From assembly GCF_003339815.1 (NCBI RefSeq), contig NZ_PPTT01000006.1:1-64000 (forward strand): a stretch of 64,000 bases of DNA, read 5' to 3'. The notes under the pieces were generated by a model that did no database searches, was not told the DNA's origin, and saw only the letters and a program-made list of their open reading frames with translations. The first letter of the stretch is position 1. Every line of letters begins with the position of its first letter. Positions 15,678 through 24,350 of the stretch are shown here, one piece after another. The position numbers and the translations under genes are program-made. The stretch is from Eggerthella sinensis. Its GTDB lineage: Bacteria > Actinomycetota > Coriobacteriia > Coriobacteriales > Eggerthellaceae.

Positions 15678-17491
15678 TGAACTTGTCCGCCCGCATCCGC
15701 ACCGTCTCGTTGGCCTCGCTGCTGGCTGTCGCGCTCGCGGTCGGCAGCGCGCCCAGCGCGTTCGCGGCCTCGTCGTCCACGGCGACGTACCAGAAGTCCG
15801 AAGTGGTGTACGCGAGCCTGTCCGCGGCCGGCGCGCCCGAGGCCGTGTACGTGGTGAACCGCTTCGACGTGGAGAAACCGGGCACCGTCGTCGACCACGG
15901 CGACTACACGAAGGTGCAGAACCTCACGAACGAAACCGAGCTCGCGCGTCAGGGCGACGCCACCACGTTCGAGGTTGAGGAGGGCACGCTGTACTACCAG
16001 GGCGACGCCGCATCCACCACGCTGCCGTGGGACGTCGCGCTCGTCTACGAGCTGGACGGCAAGAAGGTGAAGGCCGAAGATCTGGCCGGTGCATCGGGAA
16101 ACCTGAGCATTCACGTGACCACGAAGCAGAACGCCTCGGTGGACCCTGCGTTCTACGACAGCTTCATGATGCAGATCACGTTCACGCTGCCGGGCGATGT
16201 GGCCAGCGACGTGGCCGCCGAAGGCGCCACGCTGGCCAGCGCGGGGGAGGACACCACGGTGGCGTTCACCGTGCTGCCGGGCCATGACGGCGACTTCACG
16301 CTGACGGCCAAGGTGCAGAACTTCAAGATGGCGGGCGCGCAGTTCGCCGCGCTGCCGTACTCGTCCATCATCGAGATGCCCGACACCGACCAGATGGTGA
16401 GCGGTATGACGAACCTGTCCGATGCCGTGAGCGCCCTCGCCGACGGCACGGCATCGCTCGCATCGGGCGTTGACGAGCTGACGAGCGGCGCGCAGAGCCT
16501 CTCGTCGGGCGCCTCGGCATTCGGCCAGGGGCTCAACCAGCTCAGCGGGTCGTCGAGCACGCTCGTGAACGCCTCGGGCGAGATCAAGGGCGCCCTCGCC
16601 GCCATCGCAGGAGGCCTGCAGAACACGGACCTGTCCCAACTCGACCAGCTCGCGCAACTGCCGGCCGGATTGAACCAACTGGCCGATGGGCTGAGCGAGC
16701 TTCGGACGAAGTCGATCGCGGCGCGGCAGGGGTATGCCGATTCTCTGACGGCGCTCGATAATGCAATTGCGAAAATCCCCGAAGGCACGCTGACGGAAAA
16801 CGAAATCGGCAAGATGATGAATGCGTTATCCGATGCCGATGACCTTAAGACGGCTCAGCAATTGGTGGCGAACTACCAGGCCGCTCAAACCGTCAAAGGT
16901 ACCTACGCCGCCACGAAACCCGCTTTCGACGGCGCGAATCAGTTGTTGTATGCGATTGCCGCCGACGATGGCGCCCTTGCCCAGCAAGAAGCCGCCCTCC
17001 GTTCCATGGCCGCGTCCCTCGATTCCGCGGTCGGCGGCGGGCAACTCGACCAGCTGACGCAGCTTGCGAGCGGCCTCGGCGAGCTGTCCGGCCAATACGG
17101 CCAGTTCCACGACGGCCTGGCGCAGTACGCTTCCGGCCTGTCGTCGCTCGCTTCCAACTACAACCAGCTCGCGTCGGGCACGGCGGACCTCGCCCAGGGA
17201 ACGGGCCAGCTTGCGAGCGGCGCGGGTGAACTCAGCAGCGGCATGGGCCAGCTCAACGCGTCCACCATCACGCTGCCCGAAACCATGAAGGAGCAGATCG
17301 CCGAGATGACGGCCGACTACGACTTCCCCGCGTTCGACCCCGTGTCGTTCGTGTCGTCGGACAACGCCAACGTCCAAGCCGTGCAGTTCGTCATGACCAC
17401 CGCCGCCATCGAGCAGCCGGAAGCCCCGCAGGAGGAAGCGCCCGAAGAGGAGCTCACCATCTGGGACCGCTTCGTCGCGCTGTTCCGCTAA
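15674..17491 (+). CDS. Secreted coiled-coil protein, YhgE/Pip-like, partner of the MMPL exporter
   Basis: A 605-residue exported protein. A Sec signal peptide (hydrophobic LASLLAVALAVGSAPSAFA) is followed by a beta-rich N-terminal domain and then long stretches of heptad-like repeats of the LASGVDEL, LSSGASAF, LASGAGEL type (about residues 250-300 and 470-535). Such repeats are typical of the extracytoplasmic part of YhgE/Pip proteins. Unlike those, it has no obvious C-terminal membrane block; the end is a short amphipathic IWDRFVALFR. AAGGAG precedes the ATG, which overlaps the exporter stop. It probably works with the exporter at the cell surface. The stretch around 16740-16930 is locally less GC-rich. 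Confidence 0.75.
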   Translation: MMNLSARIRTVSLASLLAVALAVGSAPSAFAASSSTATYQKSEVVYASLSAAGAPEAVYVVNRFDVEKPGTVVDHGDYTKVQNLTNETELARQGDATTFEVEEGTLYYQGDAASTTLPWDVALVYELDGKKVKAEDLAGASGNLSIHVTTKQNASVDPAFYDSFMMQITFTLPGDVASDVAAEGATLASAGEDTTVAFTVLPGHDGDFTLTAKVQNFKMAGAQFAALPYSSIIEMPDTDQMVSGMTNLSDAVSALADGTASLASGVDELTSGAQSLSSGASAFGQGLNQLSGSSSTLVNASGEIKGALAAIAGGLQNTDLSQLDQLAQLPAGLNQLADGLSELRTKSIAARQGYADSLTALDNAIAKIPEGTLTENEIGKMMNALSDADDLKTAQQLVANYQAAQTVKGTYAATKPAFDGANQLLYAIAADDGALAQQEAALRSMAASLDSAVGGGQLDQLTQLASGLGELSGQYGQFHDGLAQYASGLSSLASNYNQLASGTADLAQGTGQLASGAGELSSGMGQLNASTITLPETMKEQIAEMTADYDFPAFDPVSFVSSDNANVQAVQFVMTTAAIEQPEAPQEEAPEEELTIWDRFVALFR

Positions 17492-17509
17492 CGCCGGCGC
17501 TCGTCGCCC

Positions 17510-18064
17510 CTACACTCGCTCCTCGATGCCGTGCTGGATCATGCGCATCAGCAGCTCCGACATTTCGGCGGGGGACTGCGGCGTGCCCTTCTTCAGCCAG
17601 TGCGACAGCATTCCGAGCGCGCCCGACACGGCGAACAGGTACATGTACTCCTGCTTGTCGGCCTCCACCGCGCCGGGCGCGTCCGACATCTGCAAATCCA
17701 CGAGGTGCGCCAGCTCCATGATCTGCTGCTGAAAGCTGCCGTCGCTCTCGTCGAGCAGCATGAGGAACACGTCGGCGTTCTCCTTGGCGTACTCGAGGAT
17801 CTGCACCACGTTGCGCGTGCGCGACTCGTCGTCGGCCAGCAGGCGCGCCTTGAGGTCGCCGAGCGCCTCGGCTTCCACGTGATCGAGCAGATCGTACTGA
17901 TTGCGGAAGTGCGCGTAGAACGTGCTGCGGTTCACGTCGGCCGCCTCGCACAGCGCCTTCACGGATATCTTCGAAATATGGTTCTCACGCATGAGCTTGA
18001 TGAGCGCGGCGGCGAGCGCGCGCTTCGTGTACTGCACGCGGCGATCGATCCTGTCGTGTTCCAT
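17510..18064 (-). CDS. TetR/AcrR-family regulator facing the MMPL operon
   Basis: A 184-residue TetR-type regulator. The N-terminal helix-turn-helix reads ISVKALCEAADVNRSTFYAHFRNQYDLL (about residues 35-62), followed by a helical ligand-binding domain. GGGAGGT lies before the ATG. It is convergent with the exporter/coiled-coil operon and separated by 18 bases; this gene set recurs in Gram-positive gut bacteria, so it is likely to regulate that operon. A TATAAT on the minus strand (18094-18099) is a candidate -10. Confidence 0.85.
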   Translation of the reverse strand: MEHDRIDRRVQYTKRALAAALIKLMRENHISKISVKALCEAADVNRSTFYAHFRNQYDLLDHVEAEALGDLKARLLADDESRTRNVVQILEYAKENADVFLMLLDESDGSFQQQIMELAHLVDLQMSDAPGAVEADKQEYMYLFAVSGALGMLSHWLKKGTPQSPAEMSELLMRMIQHGIEERV

Positions 18065-18165
18065 GGCGTACCTCCCGTGGTCGGCGTGGCTCCATTATAC
18101 GGCTCGAGGGGCTTCGGCGGACGGTTGCGGGCGGCCTTCACAGGACGCATTCGTCATTTCCTGAC

Positions 18166-18217
18166 GTGACAAATGTCACAAAATCCCACTTCACACGCAT
18201 ATGCAACCGCCGGTTGC
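18166..18217. promoter_or_regulatory. Two short palindromes before the XRE gene
   Basis: GTGACAAATGTCAC (18166-18179) and GCAACCGCCGGTTGC (18203-18217) are palindromes in the region between the divergent TetR and XRE genes. The second abuts TAAAAT (18219-18224), a possible -10 for the XRE gene. They are candidate operators for either regulator. No good -35 was found. Confidence 0.35.
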
Positions 18218-18291
18218 GTAAAATGATAACCAGACATGCTGGTGCAACTCGTCAGGCAACCGTAGGCTGGGAATCAAGAAGGAGCGGCTTT

Positions 18292-19020
18292 ATGCCCCAA
18301 ACATCGAAGAAGGGATCTTTCATGAACGTCGAGATTGCCCAGCGCCTCGCCACCATGCGACGCGAGCAAGGATACAGTCAGGAGGAGTTGGCTGAACAGC
18401 TCGGTCTGTCGCGGCAAGCGGTGTCGAAGTGGGAGCGCGCCGAGTCGTCGCCCGATACCGGAAACCTCATCGCGCTTGCGAAACTGTACGGTGTGTCCAT
18501 CGACGATTTGCTGCGCATCGACGACGAGGTGGTGGACGACATCCTGTTCGAGGAGAAGGACAAGGACGTCACGGCCGAAGCTCAGGCGCAGGAGGCGGCG
18601 GTGCGCGCCAACGAAGCGGCCGTGCGCGCGGCGCAGGCTGCCGTGGCCGCCGCCCAAGCGCGGGCCACAGCCGAGCAGGCGCAGCAGCAGATTCCGCAGC
18701 CGCAGCCGCAAGCGCAAGCCCAACCTCAGCCCCAGCAGCCGACGCAGCCCTACTACGGCGCACCCGTCGCTCCGCAGGCGCCGGTGCCCCCGCAGGCTCC
18801 CTACGCCCCCGACCCCTACGACCGGCACCCGGACCGCCGCAACCGCGGTCCGTGGTCGACCTTCCCGTACCCGGTGTTCTGCGTGTTCGCGTACATGGTG
18901 CTCGGATTCCTGTTCGGCGCATGGCATCCCGGTTGGATCCTGTTCCTCTCCATCCCCCTGTACTATTGGATCGCCCACATCATCGAGAACGACCCGAACT
19001 ATCGGGCCGACCGACGCTAG
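18292..19020 (+). CDS. XRE-family regulator with Ala/Gln-rich linker and two membrane helices
   Basis: A 242-residue membrane-bound regulator. The N-terminal HTH_3 domain (RREQGYSQEELAEQLGLSRQ onwards) is followed by a helical alanine-rich stretch, a Gln/Pro linker (QPQPQAQAQPQPQQPTQP) and two C-terminal membrane helices. AAGGAG (18279-18284) lies 7 bases before the ATG at 18292; a second ATG at 18322 is possible. It lies 15 bases before a DUF4097 gene. XRE proteins of this layout next to DUF4097 proteins are often envelope-stress sensors in Gram-positive bacteria; that role is inferred. Confidence 0.82.
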   Translation: MPQTSKKGSFMNVEIAQRLATMRREQGYSQEELAEQLGLSRQAVSKWERAESSPDTGNLIALAKLYGVSIDDLLRIDDEVVDDILFEEKDKDVTAEAQAQEAAVRANEAAVRAAQAAVAAAQARATAEQAQQQIPQPQPQAQAQPQPQQPTQPYYGAPVAPQAPVPPQAPYAPDPYDRHPDRRNRGPWSTFPYPVFCVFAYMVLGFLFGAWHPGWILFLSIPLYYWIAHIIENDPNYRADRR

Positions 19021-19035
19021 CGGAAGGGTCGTATC

Positions 19036-19881
19036 ATGACGAAACTTACCGGGGCGTCGTATGCCAAAATCGCGCTGATCATCGTGTTCGGCGCGCTCAT
19101 CCTCGGGGCGATCGGCTTTGGAGGCTGCTCGACGGTGTGGAATCGCGGAATCGTGGGCGCGTCGAACATGGGGTCGGCGAACGTGGACGCGGCAAGCGTC
19201 AAGAACCTGAACATCGCGTGGGGCGCCGGCGGCGTCGACGTGAACGTGGTGGGCGAGGGCGACTCCATCGAGCTCATCGAAACGTCAACCGGCGGCATGA
19301 CGAAGGCGCAGGAGATGCGCTGGAACCTCAACGGCGACACGCTCACCATCGATTACGGCCAGTGGTTCTCGTGCTTCATGCTGGGCCGCAAGAACCTCGA
19401 GGTGCGCATTCCGCAGAAGTACGCGCAGCAGTTCGATGCCGTTGACATCGACGGGGCCTCGGGGCACTACAACCTGAGCGACTTCGGCTGCGATGCGCTC
19501 AATCTCAAACTGGCCTCGGGCGAAGTGGACGCGCGCAATCTCACAGCGAACGACCTGCGCGTCGACGTGGCAAGCGGCCAGCTCGACATCAACGGCCGGT
19601 TTGCCGATCGTCTGAACGTGCGCACGGCATCGGGCGACACGCGCATCGTGTGCGACGACGTGTGCCCGCGCACCATCGACGCCGACATCGCCAGCGGGTT
19701 GGTGAGCGTAGCCGTGCCGAAGGACAGCGGCTTCACGGTGAGCATCGACAAGGCGTCGGGCAGCTTCAACAGCACGTTCCCGCTCACGCAGAACGGCAGC
19801 ACGTACACGACGGGCGACGGCAGCGCGAACGTGAGCGCCCATCTTGCGAGCGGCGAGTTCAGGATGGATGCCAGCAACTAA
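19036..19881 (+). CDS. DUF4097 beta-repeat surface protein
   Basis: A 281-residue protein with one N-terminal membrane helix (AKIALIIVFGALILGAIGFGG) and a repetitive beta-strand domain. Repeating units such as LASGEVDARNL, VASGQLDI, TASGDTRI, IASGLVSV and LASGEFRM mark the DUF4097 (adhesin-like) fold. It is co-directional with the XRE gene 15 bases upstream and is probably part of the same transcript. The N-terminal helix ends with a cysteine (GFGGC), but the context is not a good lipobox. Molecular function is unknown. Confidence 0.8.
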   Translation: MTKLTGASYAKIALIIVFGALILGAIGFGGCSTVWNRGIVGASNMGSANVDAASVKNLNIAWGAGGVDVNVVGEGDSIELIETSTGGMTKAQEMRWNLNGDTLTIDYGQWFSCFMLGRKNLEVRIPQKYAQQFDAVDIDGASGHYNLSDFGCDALNLKLASGEVDARNLTANDLRVDVASGQLDINGRFADRLNVRTASGDTRIVCDDVCPRTIDADIASGLVSVAVPKDSGFTVSIDKASGSFNSTFPLTQNGSTYTTGDGSANVSAHLASGEFRMDASN

Positions 19882-19916
19882 CGCGCACGGGTGGCGCGGT
19901 TACCGGGACGGGTCGG

Positions 19917-21542
19917 CTACGAGAGCGGCTCGTCCTCTTGGTATACGTAGCATTGCGATTTGCCCGCGCGCTTGGCGTGGTAGAGCGCCTCGTCGCCGCG
20001 GCGGATGAGCTCGTCGATGGACAGGCTCGGGTCGTCGGTGGACACGATGCCCACGCTTCCCGTCAGGGCGTGCGCGTGGCCGTCCTCGTTCGATTCGGCA
20101 TGGAAACGGTCGAGCAGCGCTTCGGCCTGCGCTTCCAGCCTCGGCATGTCGTGCTGACCGAACACGGCCACGATGAACTCGTCGCCGCCCCAGCGGATGG
20201 CGAGGCCTTCGGGGAAGGCTTCGCGCAGCAGCGCCCCCGCCTTCATCAGCACTTCGTCGCCCACGGCGTGCCCGTAGCGGTCGTTCACGTCCTTGAAGTC
20301 GTCGAGGTCGAGCACCACGAGCGCAAGCGACTCGTTTCGGCCGCGCTCGTCGAGGTACTCGTAGAAGTAGCGTCGGTTGTACAGCCCGGTGAGGTAGTCC
20401 GTGCGCGCGTTCATGGTGGCGCGCTCTTCCAGCTCGCGCTTCTCCGTCACGTCGCTGTAGATGCGCAGCAGCCCCGTCTCGTTGTCGAACACGTCCACGA
20501 TGGGCGTCTTCGTCATCTCGAACAGGCGCGTTTGCCCGCCGATGCAGGCGTCGAACTCGCGGTCCTCGTGAACCTCGCGCAGGTCGGCCAGCTCGTCGCC
20601 GAACACGAGGCGCCGCCAGTCCTTGATGTGATGGCCGATGATAAGCTGCTTGTCCATCTTGAAGTGCGTTTCGGTTTCGCGGTTGGCGTTGAGGATGGTG
20701 CCGTCGGCGTCCTCGATGACCACCGAGAAGGGCAGCGCGTTGATGAGGATGTCCAGCTCGGTTGCCACGTTTTGCAGGTCGGTCACGTCGTGGCCGATGC
20801 CCGCCGTTCCCATGATGCGCCCGTCCTCGTCGTACAGCGGCGTTTTGTACGTGCGGAACTGCCGCATGCCGTGGGCGGTTTTCACCAGCTCGTTGAACTG
20901 GCACGTACAGCCGGCGCGCATGGCCTGCTCCTCGGATTCCTGGCAGGCGTACGCCCCTTCGGCTTCCTCGGGCGGCACGTCCCAGATGTAGCAGTGGTCG
21001 CGGCCTTCCACCTGCTCGCGCGGTTTCTGCACCGTTGTGCAGAAGGCCTTGTTCACCTTCACGTGCGTGCCGTCGATGTCCTTGAACCAGATGAGTTCCG
21101 GCGAGGAGTCGATGGCGGCTTCGAGGTACGTGCGTGCGAGGTGCAGTTCGGAGGAGAGGCGCGCCTCTCGTTGCAGCCGGGCGAACTCGAAGACGAGGCG
21201 CGTCTCGTCGAGGGGCGCGGGCCACACGGCGTCGGCCAGCGCGTAGTCGTCGGCGGTCCACGCGGCAAGCGCGACGGCGTCGGCGATGACGACGAACGCG
21301 CCGAAGGAAGCTCCCAGCCGCTCGCGGCGTTGCGCCACGAGCGAGGGGAGATCCGAGCCGGGCAGCAGCGCCGCATCGACGAGCGCGATGTCGCTTGCGA
21401 CGAAGGCAGCGTCATCCCAGTTCGTATGGGGCGAGAGTTCGTGAGAGAAGCGATCGAGGGGCGTGATTCGTTCCAAGGCCGCAGCAAGCGCGTCGGAGAT
21501 GCCGAACAGGCTGACATGAAGCGTTTTGCTATACACGCGCAC
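19917..21542 (-). CDS. Diguanylate cyclase with PAS domains
   Basis: A 541-residue signalling protein. An N-terminal response-regulator-like or degenerate sensor segment (about 1-125) is followed by two PAS-type domains (ELIWFKDIDGTHVKVNKAFC and SVVIEDADGTILNANRETE). The C-terminal GGDEF domain (about 375-535) has an intact RWGGDEFIVAV site and LVVLDLDDFKDVNDRYGH. It should make c-di-GMP. The PAS region near CYIWDVPPEEAEG/CQESEEQAMRAGCTCQF is cysteine-rich and may bind a ligand or metal. GTG at 21542 is the longest start; GTG at 21536 has better spacing from GAGGGGGG. Confidence 0.85.
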   Translation of the reverse strand: MRVYSKTLHVSLFGISDALAAALERITPLDRFSHELSPHTNWDDAAFVASDIALVDAALLPGSDLPSLVAQRRERLGASFGAFVVIADAVALAAWTADDYALADAVWPAPLDETRLVFEFARLQREARLSSELHLARTYLEAAIDSSPELIWFKDIDGTHVKVNKAFCTTVQKPREQVEGRDHCYIWDVPPEEAEGAYACQESEEQAMRAGCTCQFNELVKTAHGMRQFRTYKTPLYDEDGRIMGTAGIGHDVTDLQNVATELDILINALPFSVVIEDADGTILNANRETETHFKMDKQLIIGHHIKDWRRLVFGDELADLREVHEDREFDACIGGQTRLFEMTKTPIVDVFDNETGLLRIYSDVTEKRELEERATMNARTDYLTGLYNRRYFYEYLDERGRNESLALVVLDLDDFKDVNDRYGHAVGDEVLMKAGALLREAFPEGLAIRWGGDEFIVAVFGQHDMPRLEAQAEALLDRFHAESNEDGHAHALTGSVGIVSTDDPSLSIDELIRRGDEALYHAKRAGKSQCYVYQEDEPLS

Positions 21543-21700
21543 CCCCCTCTGTGTAGTTGAGGGCCATTGTACTCCGTAAAGTATCGCAGGGGTATGGCGA
21601 AGTGCGTACCTGGCATTGTTTTTATGGGTGGCGGGGGGCGTGGCCGCGATGGTACAATACCAATGAATTGCTGCATTGCGACAAAGGGGACGGGTGCTGC

Positions 21701-22615
21701 ATGTTCAACATGCTCACAACCTGCTATCTATTTCTCGGCGGCACGGGGGCGGGCGCGCTTGCGGTGTTGTGCGTGCTCGAATGCGCACGCGCGCTGCGCG
21801 GGCGGGCGCTCGAGCTGCCGGAGGAGTTCTTCGCGCGCTGCTGGCCCGTGTGCGTCGTCGCGCTTGCCGTGGGCATCCTCTGCCTGCTCGCCGACCTCGG
21901 GCGCCCCGACCGCCTGCTGCTCCTCGTCACGTCGCCCGTGCCCTCGGCCATCGCCATCGGGGCGTTCGCGCTCGTCGTGGCGCTGGGGTGCGCGGTTGCG
22001 TTCGCGGTGCTCGCGCTGTTTGACAACGTGCGTGCGGGACGCGCCGTGGTGGTGGGGCTGGCCGTGGCGGGGTTCGCGTCGGCCGCGGTGACCGCCGCGT
22101 ACACCGGGGTGCTGCTGCAGAGCCTGGCCGCCGTGCTGTTCTGGCAGTCGCCCCTGCTGCCGCTCGTGTTCGTGCTCTCGTCGGCCTCGTGCGGCATCGC
22201 GTGCGCGTTTCTGGCCGCGGCGTTCGTCGAAACGCGGCATCCGCACATGCGCCCGCTCGTGTGGCTCGCGCGCGCGGACGGCGGCATCGTGCTTGCGGAG
22301 GCCGGCTGCCTGGCCGCGTATGTGCTGCTGGCCCTTGCGGGCGACGGCACGGCGCGCGCGGCTCAGGCGCTCGTGTTCGGCGATATGGGCGCGGTGTTCT
22401 GGGGCGTGCTCGTGGTGGGCGGGTTGGCGGTGCCGCTCGCGCTCGAGCGCTTCCTCACGCACGGCAACAGCCGCACGCAGCTGCTGTGGATCGCGGCGCT
22501 GCTGTTGGTGGGAGGGTTCGCGCTGCGCTTCTGCATCGTGGGCGCGGGGGCGTACGACGTGACGCAGATGCCGGAAGGGCTGTACGGGCTGACCATGCTC
22601 GAGCAGCTGGGATAA
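21701..22615 (+). CDS. Orphan NrfD/DmsC-like membrane protein
   Basis: A 304-residue hydrophobic protein with about eight membrane helices. The N terminus (LTTCYLFLGGTGAGALAVL) and ADLGRPDRLLLL segment match the NrfD/polysulfide reductase membrane family. The ATG at 21701 follows AAAGGGGA. No catalytic or iron-sulfur subunit is nearby; a slipin gene follows 12 bases later and a GntR gene after that. It might work with one of the molybdoenzymes encoded elsewhere or have a separate membrane role. A TACAAT (21653-21658) is a possible -10. Confidence 0.72.
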   Translation: MFNMLTTCYLFLGGTGAGALAVLCVLECARALRGRALELPEEFFARCWPVCVVALAVGILCLLADLGRPDRLLLLVTSPVPSAIAIGAFALVVALGCAVAFAVLALFDNVRAGRAVVVGLAVAGFASAAVTAAYTGVLLQSLAAVLFWQSPLLPLVFVLSSASCGIACAFLAAAFVETRHPHMRPLVWLARADGGIVLAEAGCLAAYVLLALAGDGTARAAQALVFGDMGAVFWGVLVVGGLAVPLALERFLTHGNSRTQLLWIAALLLVGGFALRFCIVGAGAYDVTQMPEGLYGLTMLEQLG

Positions 22616-22627
22616 GGAGAGGTCAGG

Positions 22628-23608
22628 ATGACGAAACGACGGGCAAGCGAGCGGTTCGCGAAGGACGCGCCCTACGACGTGCGCGACAAGGACGCCGAGA
22701 TCAGGGCGGCCACGTCGTACGTGCCGCGCAAATCCTCGCGCAACGGCGCGGTCATCTTCAACATCGCGGTGTTCATCGCCACGTGCGCGGTGGTGCTGGG
22801 CCTCGCCTACGTGCTGACGGGCAAGGTGGGCATCGAGGCCATCGTGGTCATGCTGCTGGCCGCGCTGCTCATGCTTTCGTCCACCCACATCGCGCTGAGC
22901 TGGGAGAAGGTGGTCGTGCTGCGGTTCGGCAACCTGAACCGCGTCGTGGGGCCGGGCCTGTACTTCACCATCCCCATCATCGAGCACGGCACCATCCGCG
23001 TGGACCAGCGCACCATCGCCACGCCCTTCTACGCCGAGAAGACGCTCACGGCCGACCTCGTGCCCGTCACGGTGGACGCCGTGCTGTTCTGGGTGGTGTG
23101 GGATGCGGAGAAGGCGTGCACCGAGGTGGAGGACTACTACGCCGCAGTGTCGTTTCTCGCGCAGACGGCCCTGCGCGAGGCCGTGGGCCGCTCCACCGTG
23201 GCCGAGGTGGCGCTGCGGCGCGACCAGCTCGACGCCGAGATCAAGGTGGACATCGAGAAGGAAGCGGCCAGCTGGGGCGTGGACATCATCTCGGTGAAGG
23301 TGCGCGACATACGTATCCCCGACGAGCTGCAGGAGGTCATGTCGCTCGAGGCGCAGGCCGACCGCGAGAAGAACGCGCGCATGACCGTGGCCGGCGTGGA
23401 GGCCGAGCTCGCCGAGATGCTGGCCGAGGCCGCGCGCGTCTACGGCGACCCCGATGCCGCCCTCAAGCTGCGCACCATGCTCATGCAGTACGACACGGTG
23501 AAGAAATCGAAGGGCACCGTGGTCACCGTTCCCAGCGCGCTGAGCGACGGGTTCACGGATAGTGCTATGATGAACGATAACCGTACTTCTGAGAGAAAGA
23601 CCTCATGA
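22628..23608 (+). CDS. Slipin (SPFH/stomatin-like membrane scaffold protein)
   Basis: A 326-residue SPFH-domain protein. Two N-terminal membrane helices (about 40-85) precede the SPFH domain, with VVLRFGNLNRVVGPGLYFTIP and VRVDQRT-type motifs, and the slipin hallmark IRIPDELQEVMSLEAQADRE. Such proteins organise membrane microdomains and often pair with NfeD proteases, but no NfeD gene is present. AAGGAGAGG precedes the ATG. The stop overlaps the GntR start (ATGA), so the two are translationally coupled. Confidence 0.85.
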   Translation: MTKRRASERFAKDAPYDVRDKDAEIRAATSYVPRKSSRNGAVIFNIAVFIATCAVVLGLAYVLTGKVGIEAIVVMLLAALLMLSSTHIALSWEKVVVLRFGNLNRVVGPGLYFTIPIIEHGTIRVDQRTIATPFYAEKTLTADLVPVTVDAVLFWVVWDAEKACTEVEDYYAAVSFLAQTALREAVGRSTVAEVALRRDQLDAEIKVDIEKEAASWGVDIISVKVRDIRIPDELQEVMSLEAQADREKNARMTVAGVEAELAEMLAEAARVYGDPDAALKLRTMLMQYDTVKKSKGTVVTVPSALSDGFTDSAMMNDNRTSERKTS

Positions 23609-24012
23609 ATCCACTCGCCTCATTCGAACTCGACTACAACAGCGGCCTGCCCGTGTGGATCCAGGTGAAGAACCGCATCGCGTACCTCATCGGCTCGGGC
23701 GCGTACCGCACGGGCGATCGCCTTCCCACCGTGCGCGCCCTCGCCGTCGACCTCGACATCAGCTACAACACCGTGAACCGCGCCTACATGGACCTCGAGC
23801 GCGAGGGCTACATCTCCACGCGCAAGGGCCGCGGAACCTTCGTCGCCGAGCGCCACGCCGTGGGCGCCACCCTCGCCACCGACAGCCCCGTCGAGCTGCT
23901 CGTGGACGACCTCATCCGCACCTGCGCCAACGCCGGCATGGCCGACGACGACATCCTCGCACTCGTGCAGGCCCGCCTCGGCCAGCGCCGCGTCATGAGC
24001 GAGCGCGCGTAG
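23605..24012 (+). CDS. GntR-family regulator, YtrA type
   Basis: A 135-residue regulator with an N-terminal winged helix (RTGDRLPTVRALAVDLDISYNTVNRAYMDLEREGYISTRKGRGTFVA) and only a short C-terminal helical tail, as in the YtrA subfamily, which usually controls membrane-protein operons. Its start overlaps the slipin stop. It is probably the autoregulator of the NrfD-slipin operon. Confidence 0.88.
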   Translation: MNPLASFELDYNSGLPVWIQVKNRIAYLIGSGAYRTGDRLPTVRALAVDLDISYNTVNRAYMDLEREGYISTRKGRGTFVAERHAVGATLATDSPVELLVDDLIRTCANAGMADDDILALVQARLGQRRVMSERA

Positions 24013-24072
24013 GGGAGCGCCCAGCGCCCCCGGGACGCTGCGTGTGCGATTGTCGCACGGCATGGTGACAAA

Positions 24073-24088
24073 TGTTTCACGTGAAACA
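24073..24088. other. parS: parS site (ParB-binding), copy 1
   Basis: TGTTTCACGTGAAACA matches the bacterial parS consensus at all 16 positions and extends as a perfect palindrome over 24068-24093. ParB loads here for chromosome segregation. parS sites usually cluster near the origin. A second perfect copy is at 41751-41766. Confidence 0.9.
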
Positions 24089-24178
24089 TTTGTTTGCTTT
24101 ATGACGAACGTACCTGATCAAACGGCTTTCTTGCCCGCTGTTTCCCCGTATCTATTCTCAAAGTAGCCTAATCCTGTT

Positions 24179-24240
24179 AATTGATTGTCGCAAGTCATTG
24201 TGATAATGTGACAGTCACAAGGATTTGGCCAATTCTTATC
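24179..24240 (+). promoter_or_regulatory. Cluster C control region: TTGATT box, TGTGAC palindrome and GGCC element
   Basis: TTGATT (24181-24186) lies 15 bases before GATAAT (24202-24207), a plausible but short-spaced promoter. TGTGACAGTCACA (24207-24219) is a 6+1+6 palindrome overlapping the -10 and resembles half of a CRP/FNR-family site. AGGATTTGGCCAATTCTTATC (24220-24240) is the element shared with cluster A. The layout suggests at least two regulators act here. Confidence 0.5.
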
Positions 24241-24350
24241 AGGTACGGTATGGGGGATATCCGATAAGATTGCGCTTGGGGCGAGAGGTTTCGAAAGTGC
24301 CGTTCGGCGGCACAGGTTTCTCGAATCCGGTTTCCCGACACCATCCGCAA

